Of a DNA stretch of 64,000 nt, positions 16,099 through 24,778 are shown piece by piece (positions within the stretch are counted from its first letter, which is position 1; each line of letters opens with the position of its first letter). Under the pieces are notes generated by a model. It had not been told where the DNA came from. It saw nothing but the letters and a program-made list of their open reading frames with translations, and made no database searches. The position numbers were made by a program, and so were the translations under genes. This DNA is from Betaproteobacteria bacterium (GTDB lineage: Bacteria > Pseudomonadota > Gammaproteobacteria > Burkholderiales > Burkholderiaceae_A). The DNA lies in the NCBI GenBank assembly GCA_016868305.1, contig VGHK01000001.1, positions 62,001 through 126,000 on the forward strand, written 5' to 3'.

Positions 16099-17397
16099 CT
16101 AGTGTCCCTGAAGGGGAATCACATCGATCCAGTCTCCCGCCTGTAATTCGGCCGCCTCATGGGGAAGCACTGCAAGACCATCGGCAGACACCAGCGTTTT
16201 CAGACTGGCTGCACTCTGGCTCGGGAAGATCCGAGCCTGCCAGCCGCCGTCGGTAGATAAGGTGAGCTGACAGCGCAGATACTCGGTTCGGCCTGCCGGC
16301 TTGCGCGTGTGATCAGCAAGCCTTGCTCGCAGCAGCATCGGGGCCTGACCGGTGTCTTCTCCGGCCAGTCGGCCCAATGCATGACGGACGATTGCCATAA
16401 AAGTGACATAGGAGGCGACCGGGTTTCCTGGCAGACCAAAAAAAGGCACCTGCGCACCACCAGGCGGTCGAATCGATCCGAAGGCCAGCGGCCGCCCCGG
16501 CTTGATCGCCAGCCGCCAAAAGTTAACCTGTCCTATCCGGGCCAGCGTCTGACGGGTGTGATCGGCCTCGCCGACGCTGACCCCACCCGAGGTAATCACC
16601 ATGTCTGAGATGGTCGCCGCATGCTGCAGTCGGCTAGCCAGATGGTCGGGCTCGTCACCGACAATTCCCAGGTCGATGGCATGCGCGCCGGTCTGGCGCA
16701 CGAGCTGCAGCAGCATGAACCGGTTGGTGTCGTAAATCTGGCCGCTGGCGAGCGGCTGATCAGGATTTCGGATTTCCTCTCCGGTGGATAAAACAGCCAC
16801 CCGAAGACGCCGCACAACCTGAACCGAGGCTGCACCGACCTGAGCAAGAAGGGCTAACTCCCGGGCACCAATGAGTCTGCCCGCTGAGAGCGCCATTTCG
16901 TTTGCGGCAATGTCCTCCCCGGGCTGACGAACGTTCGCACCTGACCGAATGCGGGCAGGGTCGAAGGCAATGACCCCCGGGCTGAGTTCTTCGACAAGTT
17001 CCTGCGGGATGACTGTGTCGTAGCCAACGGGAACCGCAGCACCCGTAAAAATCCGCAGGGCGAAACGGGCATCGGTGGGTGCTTCATAGGGCTGGCCTGC
17101 TAAGGATTTACCCTTAACTTCAAGAGAAAAAAGGGGCTTTTCTTTCCCCGGACTCTCGGATTGGGCGCGCGCGAGCCTAGCCACCTCATCTGAGGAGAAT
17201 GCGTAGCCGTCCATTGCTGACAAATGCTGGGAGGGAAGTTGCTGCACCGCATAAACCGGCTGTGCCAAGACCCGACCGTGCGCCTCTTCAAGGGATACGG
17301 TCTCGCATTCCGCAATGGGTACGATCGCCCTAAGAACCTTATGCAGCGCGACTTCAACGGGTTCTAATTCCAAAACTGGATCGGTTCGCAGGACCAT
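16099..17397 (-). CDS. moeA: Molybdopterin molybdenumtransferase MoeA
   Basis: Inserts molybdenum into adenylylated molybdopterin. The sequence has the N-terminal EAHGRVLAQPVYAVQQLPSQ region, SAMDGYAF, FTGAAVPVGYDTVIPQE, the central STGEEI and YDTNRFML stretches, TSGGVSVGEADH, and KPGRPLAFG with FFGLPGNPVAS, all MoeA landmarks. Length near 432 residues is normal. I start at ATG 17397; a TTG four codons upstream is the alternative. It forms an operon with the ferredoxin-MobA fusion, and both point away from the formate dehydrogenase genes they serve. Confidence 0.93.
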   Translation of the reverse strand: MVLRTDPVLELEPVEVALHKVLRAIVPIAECETVSLEEAHGRVLAQPVYAVQQLPSQHLSAMDGYAFSSDEVARLARAQSESPGKEKPLFSLEVKGKSLAGQPYEAPTDARFALRIFTGAAVPVGYDTVIPQELVEELSPGVIAFDPARIRSGANVRQPGEDIAANEMALSAGRLIGARELALLAQVGAASVQVVRRLRVAVLSTGEEIRNPDQPLASGQIYDTNRFMLLQLVRQTGAHAIDLGIVGDEPDHLASRLQHAATISDMVITSGGVSVGEADHTRQTLARIGQVNFWRLAIKPGRPLAFGSIRPPGGAQVPFFGLPGNPVASYVTFMAIVRHALGRLAGEDTGQAPMLLRARLADHTRKPAGRTEYLRCQLTLSTDGGWQARIFPSQSAASLKTLVSADGLAVLPHEAAELQAGDWIDVIPLQGH

Positions 17398-17775
17398 TGG
17401 TATCGCCAAAAAAGGAAAAGACGCGCGTCAAATGACAAGGGATGAGTCTATCTGCTCGGCCTTGCCTGAATCGATGCCTCAGGTCTAGCGTTAACCCTAG
17501 GCCTCCCTTTCCACTTGACTGTCAACAAGACCCGGTGTGCCAGGCTGTCGCGCTCTTTTTGGGTCGATGCTTGGGGTACCGACTTTTGCAACGAATCGTC
17601 CTCGGAGAAGGGGGGGTTGCGTATTGGCTGAGGAGGGAGTAGGGTCTTTTTATGGCGATCTCTCACGAGAGGCTAGAAGCTAGGGCATGGGGTGATTATT
17701 TCCAGGCGTCTTGCGGTTTTGCTGGTCTGGTTGCCCCAAGCAAACGAGTGTTAATTGACTCAAGGAGACAACAAG
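17398..17775. other. Divergent intergenic region between moeA and fdnG
   Basis: About 378 bp hold the control signals of the moeA-mobA and formate dehydrogenase units. I see a strong AAGGAG ribosome-binding site for fdnG (17762-17767) and a short dyad CCTGA/TCAGG (17466-17484). I do not see a convincing sigma-54, FNR or sigma-70 site. Two overlapping reading frames of about 70 codons have no similarity and are not called. Confidence 0.5.
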
Positions 17776-20700
17776 ATGAATGCACCAGTGTCTCGTCGGC
17801 AGTTCTTTAGAATCTGCGCGGCGGGGGTTGCAACGTCCTCTATTGTCGGGCTAGGGCTTGCACCGGTCAGCGGCTTCGCCGAGGTCCGAGCATACAAGCT
17901 TGCCCGCACGACAGAGACCCGGGGTATGTGCCCCTATTGTTCGGTGAGCTGCGGTGTGGTCATGTACAGCCGCGAAGAACAAGGCAAGCGAAAGATCATC
18001 CATATCGAGGGCGACCCCGATAATCCTGTTAACAAAGGAACGCTCTGCCCGAAGGGCGCTGGCCTGCTCGACATGGTCCATTCTCCTAACCGTCTGCTGC
18101 ACCCCGAGGTGCGCGAAGCCGGTACGGGACAGTGGAAGCGAATCTCCTGGGACGACGCGCTGGAGCGTGTAGCGCGGCACATGAAAAAAGACCGGGACGC
18201 GAACTTTATCGAAAAAAACACCAGTGGAGTAACCGTAAACCGCTGGCCAAGTACGGCCATGCTGGTCTCTAGCGCGGTGAGCAACGAGACTGGTTATGTG
18301 GCCATTAAAATGGCCCGCGGTCTGGGGTTAGTTACTCTCGATACCCAAGCACGTATCTGACATGCCCCGACGGTAGCCAGTCTGGCTCCGACGTTTGGGC
18401 GTGGTGCAATGACCAACGGATGGGTTGACATTCGTAATGCCGATCTTGTGCTTGTCATGGGCGGAAATGCCGCAGAAGCGCATCCCTGCGGGTTTAAGTG
18501 GGTTACCGAGGCGATGGAGCATCGCAAGGCTCGGCTCGTCGTGGTGGACCCAAGGTTTACCCGATCGGCTGCGATTGCCGATGTCTACGCCCCACTCAGG
18601 GTCGGGACCGACATTGCCTTTCTCGGCGGTGTGGTGAACTACCTGCTGGCCAATGACAAGATCCACAAAGACTACGTCAACAATTACACCAATGCGTCCT
18701 TCATTGTTGGTAAAGACTACAACTTTGAAAATGGGCTTTTCTCCGGCTACGACGAGGGCAAGCGTTCATACGACCGCAAGGCTTGGGCCTACGCCATGGG
18801 TTCCGATGGCTTTGTGTCGGTCGACCCGACGCTCAAAGACCCACGGTGTGTCTTTCAGCTGATGAAGACCCACTTTAGCCGGTACACGCCCGAGAAGGTC
18901 GAGGAAATCTGCGGTACGCCTAAGGACAAGTTCCTGAAGGTAGCCCAGATGATGGGAGAGACCTGTACCCCCGATAAAGTGATGACCATTCTGTACGCCT
19001 TGGGCTGGACGCAGCACACGGTGGGCTCTGAGAACATTCGCACCATGGCGATGATTCAGCTGCTGCTCGGTAATATCGGCAGGGCTGGTGGCGGTGTGAA
19101 CGCGCTCCGGGGTCATGCCAATGTCCAAGGAATTACGGATCTCTGCCCATTTGCGGCCAGCATGCCTGGTTACCTGTCTGCGCCGACCGACGCCGATGAC
19201 ACCTATGCCAAGTTTATCGAGGCACGGGTGCCTAAAGAGCTGCGGCCGAATTCGGTTAACTTCTGGAAGAACTTCCCGAAGTTTCAGGTTAGCCTGATGA
19301 AGGCCTGGTGGGGAGATGCGGCCACGAAGGAAAATGACTTTGCCTACGACTACTTCCCCAAACGGGATCATGTCTACGACATCATGCACACCTTCGAGCG
19401 GGCGTCCAACGGTGAGCTCCGGGGCTTGATCTGCCAGGGCTTTAACCCCATGGCTGCCATGCCAAACAAGACAAAACTTGAGACGGCGCTCTCGAAGCTC
19501 GATTACATGGTGGTGCTCGATCCCCTTAAGACAGAGTCTGCCGAGTTCTGGAAGTCGTTTGACCAGTATCACAAGGCCGATCCCGCCAAGATCAAGACCG
19601 AGGTGATCCGGCTCCCGACATCCTGTTTCGCGGAAGACCCAGGAACCTTCACCAATTCGGGTCGGGTTCTTCAGTGGCACTGGGCTGCGGCCGATCCTCC
19701 CGGGGAGTCCAAGACCGATCGAGAGATTTTTGGGGAACTCTTTGTTCGACTGCGCGAGATGTACGCCAAAGAGGGTGGCAAAAACCCAGTGCCTCTGCTG
19801 AAGATGTCCTGGAACTATGCCAACCCTAAAAATCCCTCCCCCGAAGAAGTCCTGCGAGAGATCTCAGGCAGCACTTCGGCTGACATTGTCAACCCCGATA
19901 CCAAGGAGGTCTTGGTGAAGGCGGGTGGACAGATCGCCGGCTTTGGAATGCTTAAAGACGATGGCACCACTGCCTGTGGGAACTGGATCTATGGTGGCGC
20001 CTGGTCGGAGCGAGGCAACCTAACCGCTCGTCGAAGCAAAGAAGACCCGGGCGAGATGGGCAACTTCCTGAACTGGGGCTTCGCATGGCCGGCAAACCGC
20101 AGGGTGTTGTATAACCGGGCGGGGACCGATCTTGCAGGCGAACCTTGGGATAAAAGCCGTAGCTCCATTAGCTGGGATGGTAGCAAGTGGTCTGGCCCTG
20201 ATATTCCAGATATGCCTCCGACCAACAAGGATGCGGGTCCTTTCATCATGACCCCTGGTGGTGTGGCCAATCTGTACGCACCCATGGCCGAAGGCCCCTT
20301 TCCTGAGCACTACGAGCCGTTTGAGACGCCATTGGGCCGTAACCCCATGAACACCAATCCCAAGGCGGTGAGTAACCCAGCGGCGCGCATCTTCAAGTCA
20401 GTGGCCGGCACTTTCGGAACCCCCGATAAGTTCCCGTATGCTGCAACAACCTACCGGCTTACCGAGCATTACCATTTCTGGACCAAAAATGTCGTCTCTA
20501 ACTCGATTGTTCAGCCTAGCCCGTTTGTAGAAATCAGCGAGCAGCTGGCCAAAGAGAAAGGCATTCGCAATGGTCAAATGGTGCGGGTCTGGAGCAACCA
20601 TGGCGAGATCAAGGCTGCTGCGGTTGTCACCAAGCGGATGCCATCCTTGAAGGTCGCGGGCAAGACGGTCGAGACGGTTGGTATCCCGATCCACTTCGGT

Positions 20701-20817
20701 TTTGTGGGTGTGGCAAAAAGTGGGTTTCTGGCCAATGCGCTGACACCGTACGTGGCAGACGCTAACTCGCAGACGCCGGAGTACAAGGCGTTTCTTGTCA
20801 ACATTGCTAAGGCATAA
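17776..20817 (+). CDS. fdnG: Formate dehydrogenase-N/O alpha subunit, selenocysteine-containing (UGA recoded)
   Basis: Catalytic Mo-bisMGD subunit of respiratory formate dehydrogenase, exported by Tat to the periplasm. The in-frame TGA at 18358-18360 encodes selenocysteine (U195), not a stop. The flanks [24 protein letters not shown] match the known FdnG/FdoG Sec site, and a SECIS hairpin follows. Read through, the protein is about 1013 residues, the family's usual length. The N-terminus has a Tat signal ([12 protein letters not shown]) and a [4Fe-4S] motif ([11 protein letters not shown] ... LCPKG). ATG 17776 is chosen over a TTG at 17755 because AAGGAG lies 8 nt upstream. It is first in fdnGHI-fdhE-selAB. 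It oxidises formate and passes electrons through FdnH to FdnI and quinone. Confidence 0.96.
18358..18391 (+). promoter_or_regulatory. Bacterial SECIS element for UGA recoding
   Basis: Immediately after the UGA, GG-U-AGCC (18372-18378) pairs with GGCT-CC (18384-18389). This leaves a bulged U at 18374 and an AGUCU apical loop containing the GU that SelB recognises. The architecture (bulged U plus GU loop at this distance from the codon) mirrors the E. coli fdhF and fdnG elements. SelB, encoded at 24775-26661, should bind it. Confidence 0.88.
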
Positions 20818-20828
20818 GGAGGAAGATC

Positions 20829-21701
20829 ATGGCAAATGCTCAACCGATGACCATTGTCGACCGGTCTGCCTCCCGGGTGCCAATGGCCTTAAAGTCCAAC
20901 CCGCAACTCGAAGTTGCCAAGCTTATCGATGAGTCAAAGTGCATTGGCTGCAAGGCCTGTCAGGTGGCCTGCATGCAGTGGAATGACCAGCGCGATGAGA
21001 TTGGCAGTAATGTGGGCGTCTACGACAACCCCTCGGATCTCACGCCGGCCTCCTGGACGGTGATGCGGTTTAATGAGGTCGAGGATCGTGAAGGCAGCAT
21101 TAACTGGCTCATTCGCAAAGACGGCTGCATGCACTGCGAAGACCCTGGCTGCCTGAAGGCCTGTCCGGCCCCAGGTGCGATTGTGAAGTACGACAATGGG
21201 GTAGTGGATTTTGTGAAGGATAACTGTATTGGCTGCGGATACTGCGTGGCAGGCTGTCCCTTCGATATTCCTCGAATCAGTAAGGTAGACAACAAGGCCT
21301 ACAAGTGCTCGTTGTGCTCAGACCGCCTTGCGGTTGGAGAGGATCCCGCCTGTGCCAAGGCGTGTCCCACCATGGCCATTAAGTTTGGGCCCAAGTCCGA
21401 CATGATCACCCTGGGTAATAAGCGCGTCGGTGACTTGCAGGAACGGGGCTATCAGAAGGCTGGCCTTTACAACCCGCAAGGGGTAGGGGGCACGCATGTC
21501 ATGTATGTGCTGCGACATTCGGACAAGCCTGATGCCTACAATGGGCTTCCCACCGATCCCAAGATCAGTCAAACCGTCAGTGTCTGGAAGGGCGCCACCA
21601 AGACTTTCCTGTCTTGGACCATGGGTGCAGCGGTCTTGGCTGGGGTTGCGCACTATCTGGTCAAGGGTCCAAAGGTGGTAGACGAGAAAGAGGAGGCATA
21701 G
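20829..21701 (+). CDS. fdnH: Formate dehydrogenase-N/O beta (Fe-S) subunit
   Basis: Electron-transfer subunit of 290 residues with four ferredoxin-type cysteine clusters: [50 protein letters not shown] and [21 protein letters not shown]. These bind four [4Fe-4S] centres linking FdnG to the cytochrome. A single C-terminal membrane helix ([19 protein letters not shown]) anchors it with the globular part in the periplasm. It follows fdnG by 11 bp with an AGGAGG site. Confidence 0.96.
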   Translation: MANAQPMTIVDRSASRVPMALKSNPQLEVAKLIDESKCIGCKACQVACMQWNDQRDEIGSNVGVYDNPSDLTPASWTVMRFNEVEDREGSINWLIRKDGCMHCEDPGCLKACPAPGAIVKYDNGVVDFVKDNCIGCGYCVAGCPFDIPRISKVDNKAYKCSLCSDRLAVGEDPACAKACPTMAIKFGPKSDMITLGNKRVGDLQERGYQKAGLYNPQGVGGTHVMYVLRHSDKPDAYNGLPTDPKISQTVSVWKGATKTFLSWTMGAAVLAGVAHYLVKGPKVVDEKEEA

Positions 21702-21705
21702 TGTG

Positions 21706-22326
21706 ATGGCAAACAACCTGATACGGCGTTACTCAGACGGTGAGCGCTGGAACCACTGGATTACGGCGATTACCTTCATCTTGCTGGCCTGCTCGGGTCT
21801 TGCCTTCTTCCACCCCTCGTTCTGGTTTTTGTCTGGGGTGTTGGGAGGGGGTGAGCTCTCACGTTTTCTGCACCCGATTATTGGTGTGGTCATGTTTGTC
21901 TCCTTTATGATCTTCGCCCTTAAGAAGTTCTCGGAAAACCTCATTAACCAGACCGACAAGCAGTGGCTTTCTCAGATTGGTGATGTCATTAACAACCGTG
22001 ACGAGCGTCTCCCTGAAGCTGGCAAGTACAACGCTGGTCAGAAGGCTGCCTACTGGGTGATGCTCATTTCCATGATCTTGCTGATGGGCAGTGGCATTGT
22101 CATGTGGCACGAGTTCTTCTCGCACCTCTTTAGTATTGCTGTGGTTCGGGCGGCGATCTTTGTGCACGCCATCTCGAGTGTGGTTCTTATTCTCACCATC
22201 ATCGTGCATGTCTACGCTGCGCTCTGGGTAAAGGGCTCGATGCAGGCCATGTTGTCTGGAGTTGTCTCGCGTGCCTGGGCCAAGCATCATCATCCGGCTT
22301 GGTTCCGCTCTGTTGATAAGTCGTAA
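21706..22326 (+). CDS. fdnI: Formate dehydrogenase gamma subunit, cytochrome b556
   Basis: Four-helix di-haem membrane cytochrome that hands electrons to the quinone pool. Likely haem ligands are the histidines near the N-terminus (RWNHWITA), FLHPIIGVVM, and the C-terminal pair in IFVHAISSVVLILTIIVHVYAALW. The tail WAKHHHPAWFRSV is typical of FdnI/FdoI. ATG 21706 is used; a GTG one codon earlier is in frame. It lies 4 bp after fdnH and is followed by an intrinsic terminator. Confidence 0.95.
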   Translation: MANNLIRRYSDGERWNHWITAITFILLACSGLAFFHPSFWFLSGVLGGGELSRFLHPIIGVVMFVSFMIFALKKFSENLINQTDKQWLSQIGDVINNRDERLPEAGKYNAGQKAAYWVMLISMILLMGSGIVMWHEFFSHLFSIAVVRAAIFVHAISSVVLILTIIVHVYAALWVKGSMQAMLSGVVSRAWAKHHHPAWFRSVDKS

Positions 22327-22375
22327 GAGAAGGGTTCTTTTTTCTCGCAGGTTTTAAAAGAGTGTGTTGTGTTTG

Positions 22376-22405
22376 AAAGCCCCCTCTCCTTGGGAGGGGG
22401 CTTTT
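22376..22405 (+). terminator. Rho-independent terminator between fdnI and fdhE
   Basis: AAAGCCCCCTC pairs with GAGGGGGCTTT around a short loop, followed by TTTTT. It is GC-rich with a U tract, a strong intrinsic terminator. Since fdhE starts 17 bp later on the same strand with no obvious promoter between, it probably acts as a partial terminator, keeping fdhE-selA-selB expression below that of the structural subunits. Confidence 0.88.
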
Positions 22406-22421
22406 TAATTAAAGGAGACCT

Positions 22422-23384
22422 ATGCCGACGCCAATCATTACTGATGGCTCCATGGATAGTGTCAAGGAGGCACCGAAGGTTGTTCTGCCCTCTGGCCTCA
22501 CAGCGCTTTTTCGCCTAAGGGCAGATCGCTTCCTGGCGCTTTCGCGCAAGGACCAGGGCAGCATGGGCCCCTACTTGGCGCTCATGGCCGACCTCTGTCA
22601 AGCCCAGTCTCATTGGGCTGATAAACAGAGCCCAGTGGCGGTGGATTCAGTTGCTCTTGAGCATAGCCGTTTGCATGGCATGCCTCCGATGGCGGATCTG
22701 GTCTTTAATCGACCATCGGGCTGGCAGGCGGATCTGCGTGGCCTGGTCTCCCATGTTCTCGAAAAGGGCTCAGTCAACGATGCCGTTCGTGCAAGCCTCA
22801 ATCACTTGCAGCAGTGCACAGAACAGTCCGACCACGGGTCTACCAAGGTTGAGTCTCTTGCCGATGCGGTCCTCGCGGGGGTGGATCTCGCTGCTGAGGA
22901 TGCCCGCCTGGTGCCTTTCATCGGGGCCGCCCTGCAGCTGCATTTTGCCCGCCTGGCTGCAAGCTTGTCCGCGGAGGACCTGCGAATCTCCGATACACCG
23001 GGGGTTTGTCCTTGCTGCGGGTCTCGCCCGACAGCCAGTATTATTCATATGGATCCCCAGCGCCTTAATTCACGATACCTGGTCTGCTCAGTCTGCCTAA
23101 CGGAGTGGAACATGGAGCGCGTGAAATGCACCAACTGTTACAAGGAAGGGGGGGTCGCCTACCTTCTCATCGATGACTCACCGACCGCCAGTCAGTCTGC
23201 CGCCATTCGGGCAGAGACCTGTGATGACTGCAAAAGTTACCTGAAGATTTTTGTTGAAGAAAAGGACCCGATGCTCGACGTCATCGCTGATGACCTTTCG
23301 AGTCTGGCGCTTGACCTGCTCGTGCATGAACGCGGCTATGCACGCACCGGCCCCAATTTATTGTTGTATCCCGGAGATCAATGA
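22422..23384 (+). CDS. fdhE: Formate dehydrogenase accessory protein FdhE
   Basis: Cytoplasmic rubredoxin-like maturation factor needed for formation of active formate dehydrogenase. Four CxxC motifs are visible: CPCCGSRP, CSVCLTEW, CTNCYKEG and CDDCKSY, the iron-binding cysteines of the family. Length is 320 residues, as usual. An AAAGGAG site lies just before ATG 22422. It overlaps selA by 4 nt, showing that maturation and selenocysteine insertion are coupled here. Confidence 0.94.
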   Translation: MPTPIITDGSMDSVKEAPKVVLPSGLTALFRLRADRFLALSRKDQGSMGPYLALMADLCQAQSHWADKQSPVAVDSVALEHSRLHGMPPMADLVFNRPSGWQADLRGLVSHVLEKGSVNDAVRASLNHLQQCTEQSDHGSTKVESLADAVLAGVDLAAEDARLVPFIGAALQLHFARLAASLSAEDLRISDTPGVCPCCGSRPTASIIHMDPQRLNSRYLVCSVCLTEWNMERVKCTNCYKEGGVAYLLIDDSPTASQSAAIRAETCDDCKSYLKIFVEEKDPMLDVIADDLSSLALDLLVHERGYARTGPNLLLYPGDQ

Positions 23385-24778
23385 GCCAAGTACGCCATGC
23401 CCCGCAGAACGGTCTGATCCGACCGCCCTCGGTTGATCAGGTGCTGGGATGGCCAGCGCTTTCGGCAAGCTTGGCGTCCTTTGGTCGCACCCTGGTGAAG
23501 CGGTCGACCCAGATCTCTCTGGACCGGCTGCGGTCCGGGCAGATTCTCGCCACCGAGCAGGCTGTCTGTTTGGATATTGAGCAGGAGCTTGCTCGGCATG
23601 TCCGCGGTCGCGTGCAGCCGGTGATTAATCTGACAGGCACAGTGATTCATACCAACCTGGGTCGAGCCGTCATGGGGACAGAGGTCATTGAGGCTGTGGG
23701 TGTCGCCATGTCCGGCTACTGCGCCCTGGAGTTCGATCTTACCTCTGGAGACCGGGGCGACCGCGACACCCTAATCGAAGAGCTTGTCTGTCGCCTGACC
23801 GGCGCGGAGGCGGCCACCTGTGTCAACAACTGTGCAGCTGCCGTCTTATTGAGTCTGGTGGCCTTGGGTGCTCGCAAGGAGGTCATTATTTCTCGGGGAG
23901 AACAGATTGAGATTGGCGGGGCCTTTCGCATGCCAGACATTATGCGAGCGGCCAACTGCCGGCTCGTAGAGGTTGGCACCACAAACCGTACCCATCTCAA
24001 GGACTATGCCCAGGCCATCTCCGCAAAGTCTGCACTGATTGTGAAGGCGCATCGTTCGAACTACGCCGTTACCGGTTTTACCGCCGAGGTCGGTGATGCG
24101 CAGCTCGCCGCCCTGGCCCATGAGCACAATCTGTTTTATATGGTCGACCTGGGGTCTGGGGCGCTGATCGATATGTCTGCGTATGGCCTTCCGCGAGAGC
24201 CCCTGCCCTCCGATAGCCTTGCGGTTGGCGCTGATGTGGTGATGTTTTCGGGCGATAAGCTTCTGGGGGGTCCGCAGGCCGGAATTATTGCCGGTAGCCG
24301 CAAGGCCATTGACCGAATCAAGAAGCATCCCCTAAAGCGCGCCCTGCGCGCCTCAAAAATGGTTCTGTCCGCCTTGGAGGCAACCCTGCGTATCTACGAT
24401 TCGGGCCATAGGCTTACTGAAAGGCTGCCAGTGCTGGCCATGCTGACCCGGCCTGCCCAGGAAGTTCAGAGCCAGGCCCAGCGGCTTTTACCGCTCTTTA
24501 AGCGTATTGCTGGGGATGGGGTCCTTGCTGACCTTGTAGCCTGTCGCAGCCAGATTGGAAGCGGGGCACTGCCCGAAGAACGTATCGACTCTTATGCGGT
24601 GAGGCTTCGGTCTTTATCAGACCGACCCTCTGGCCGGTTTGCCAGCCAGCTGCTCGCTCGATTCCGGGACCATCGGCCGAGCATCATTGGACGCATTCAT
24701 AATGGCTCGGTCTTGTTCGACTGTCGTTGCCTTCTCCCGGCCGATGAGAAGCGACTTCTACAGGGGCTGCAGCAGTGA
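23381..24778 (+). CDS. selA: L-seryl-tRNA(Sec) selenium transferase
   Basis: PLP enzyme that converts Ser-tRNA(Sec) to Sec-tRNA(Sec) using selenophosphate. The cofactor lysine is in VVMFSGDKLLGGPQAG; the N-terminal VINLTGTVIHTNLGRA and the glycine-rich NCAAAVLLSLVALG are SelA signatures. At 465 residues it is full length. It starts in ATGA overlap with fdhE and ends in overlap with selB. Its selenophosphate supplier SelD is not in the window and must be encoded elsewhere. Confidence 0.96.
   Translation: MSQVRHAPQNGLIRPPSVDQVLGWPALSASLASFGRTLVKRSTQISLDRLRSGQILATEQAVCLDIEQELARHVRGRVQPVINLTGTVIHTNLGRAVMGTEVIEAVGVAMSGYCALEFDLTSGDRGDRDTLIEELVCRLTGAEAATCVNNCAAAVLLSLVALGARKEVIISRGEQIEIGGAFRMPDIMRAANCRLVEVGTTNRTHLKDYAQAISAKSALIVKAHRSNYAVTGFTAEVGDAQLAALAHEHNLFYMVDLGSGALIDMSAYGLPREPLPSDSLAVGADVVMFSGDKLLGGPQAGIIAGSRKAIDRIKKHPLKRALRASKMVLSALEATLRIYDSGHRLTERLPVLAMLTRPAQEVQSQAQRLLPLFKRIAGDGVLADLVACRSQIGSGALPEERIDSYAVRLRSLSDRPSGRFASQLLARFRDHRPSIIGRIHNGSVLFDCRCLLPADEKRLLQGLQQ

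Noticed and set aside
17700-17775. FNR-like TTAAT-TGAC-TCAA sequence before fdnG
   Set aside because: Half-sites do not match TTGAT-N4-ATCAA well, and spacing puts it on the ribosome-binding site.
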